The position numbers were made by a program, and so were the translations under genes. Shown here piece after piece: positions 64,000-64,000 of a DNA stretch of 64,000 bases (position 1 is the stretch's first letter; each line of letters starts with the position of its first letter). Below the pieces are notes generated by a model. That model did no database searches, was not told the DNA's origin, and was given only the letters and a program-made list of their open reading frames with translations. Origin of the DNA: Halanaerobium praevalens DSM 2228 (GTDB lineage Bacteria > Bacillota > Halanaerobiia > Halanaerobiales > Halanaerobiaceae); assembly GCF_000165465.1 (NCBI RefSeq), contig NC_017455.1, positions 1,364,001-1,428,000 of the forward strand, given 5' to 3'.

Positions 64000-64000
64000 T

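Noticed and set aside
1-64000. CRISPR array, tRNA or rRNA genes, insertion sequences
   Set aside because: I looked for regular direct repeats, cloverleaf-type GTTCGA loops, rRNA-like sequence and transposase frames and saw none that hold up.

Overview
This window is a low-GC (about 30%), gene-dense chromosomal segment. It is compatible with a halophilic anaerobic member of the Halanaerobiales (Halanaerobium-like Firmicutes). That assignment is an inference from several things together: a complete rnfCDGEAB operon, a combined mreBCD/pbp2/minCDE/rodA cluster, strong Shine-Dalgarno sequences, a T-box leader, and envelope genes that fit a two-membrane cell (a Spy/CpxP-like exported protein and a pair of exported M16 peptidases). 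No rRNA, tRNA, CRISPR array, prophage or insertion sequence was seen.

Layout. Positions 1-11410, minus strand: a B12-binding radical SAM protein cut by the window edge, then the cell-shape and division-site cluster read from high to low coordinates (NusG-domain-II protein, Gx transporter, maf, radC, mreB, mreC, mreD, pbp2, minC, minD, minE, rodA). 11551-16568, minus: the Rnf ferredoxin:NAD+ oxidoreductase operon with its own promoter. 16683-25372: a SPOR-domain protein and folC, a divergent DivPAP protein, transketolase, a DMT permease, a GH65 phosphorylase and a P-loop/Asp23-like fusion. 25507-29531: fabH-fabD-fabF (no fabG or acpP among them) and a small P-loop protein. 29681-32731: valS behind a T-box leader with a GUC specifier. 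This leader fills 32336-32785, the only stretch over 300 bases without a gene. 32786-38334: an M16 peptidase pair, then a metal-efflux ATPase and CadC-type repressor under a consensus promoter with an SmtB-like operator. 38403-45923: an M23/LysM peptidase, an HD-GYP protein, glutaredoxin plus two half-permeases, rpiA, a PLC-like protein, fxsA, an HD hydrolase, an AIM24-family protein and a small Cys-rich HMA-like protein. 46096-53031: a motility and taxis block (FliK-like, FlhX-like, MCP, CheX, bacteriohemerythrin) with DUF2294, an unknown membrane protein and a Spy-like protein. 53169-63999: DUF2177, a GHL10 glycosidase with a sugar-type binding protein, a lipid kinase, a nitroreductase, phosphohexomutase, an ADP-ribosylglycohydrolase homologue, an SLC13 permease remnant, an unknown PD-(D/E)XK-like protein and an M20 amidohydrolase.

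The most unusual observation is that at least four genes appear to start at codons other than ATG, GTG or TTG. They are minE (ATC), maf (ATT), a solute-binding lipoprotein-type gene (ATT) and a phospholipase-C-like gene (CTG). In minE and maf no conventional in-frame start exists between the upstream stop, or the end of the preceding gene, and the conserved N-terminus. In all four a purine-rich Shine-Dalgarno sequence lies just upstream. These are the points most worth testing, together with an attenuator-like hairpin before the MCP gene, a detached Shine-Dalgarno sequence before the half-permease pair, and paired look-alike terminators around the unknown nuclease-like gene.
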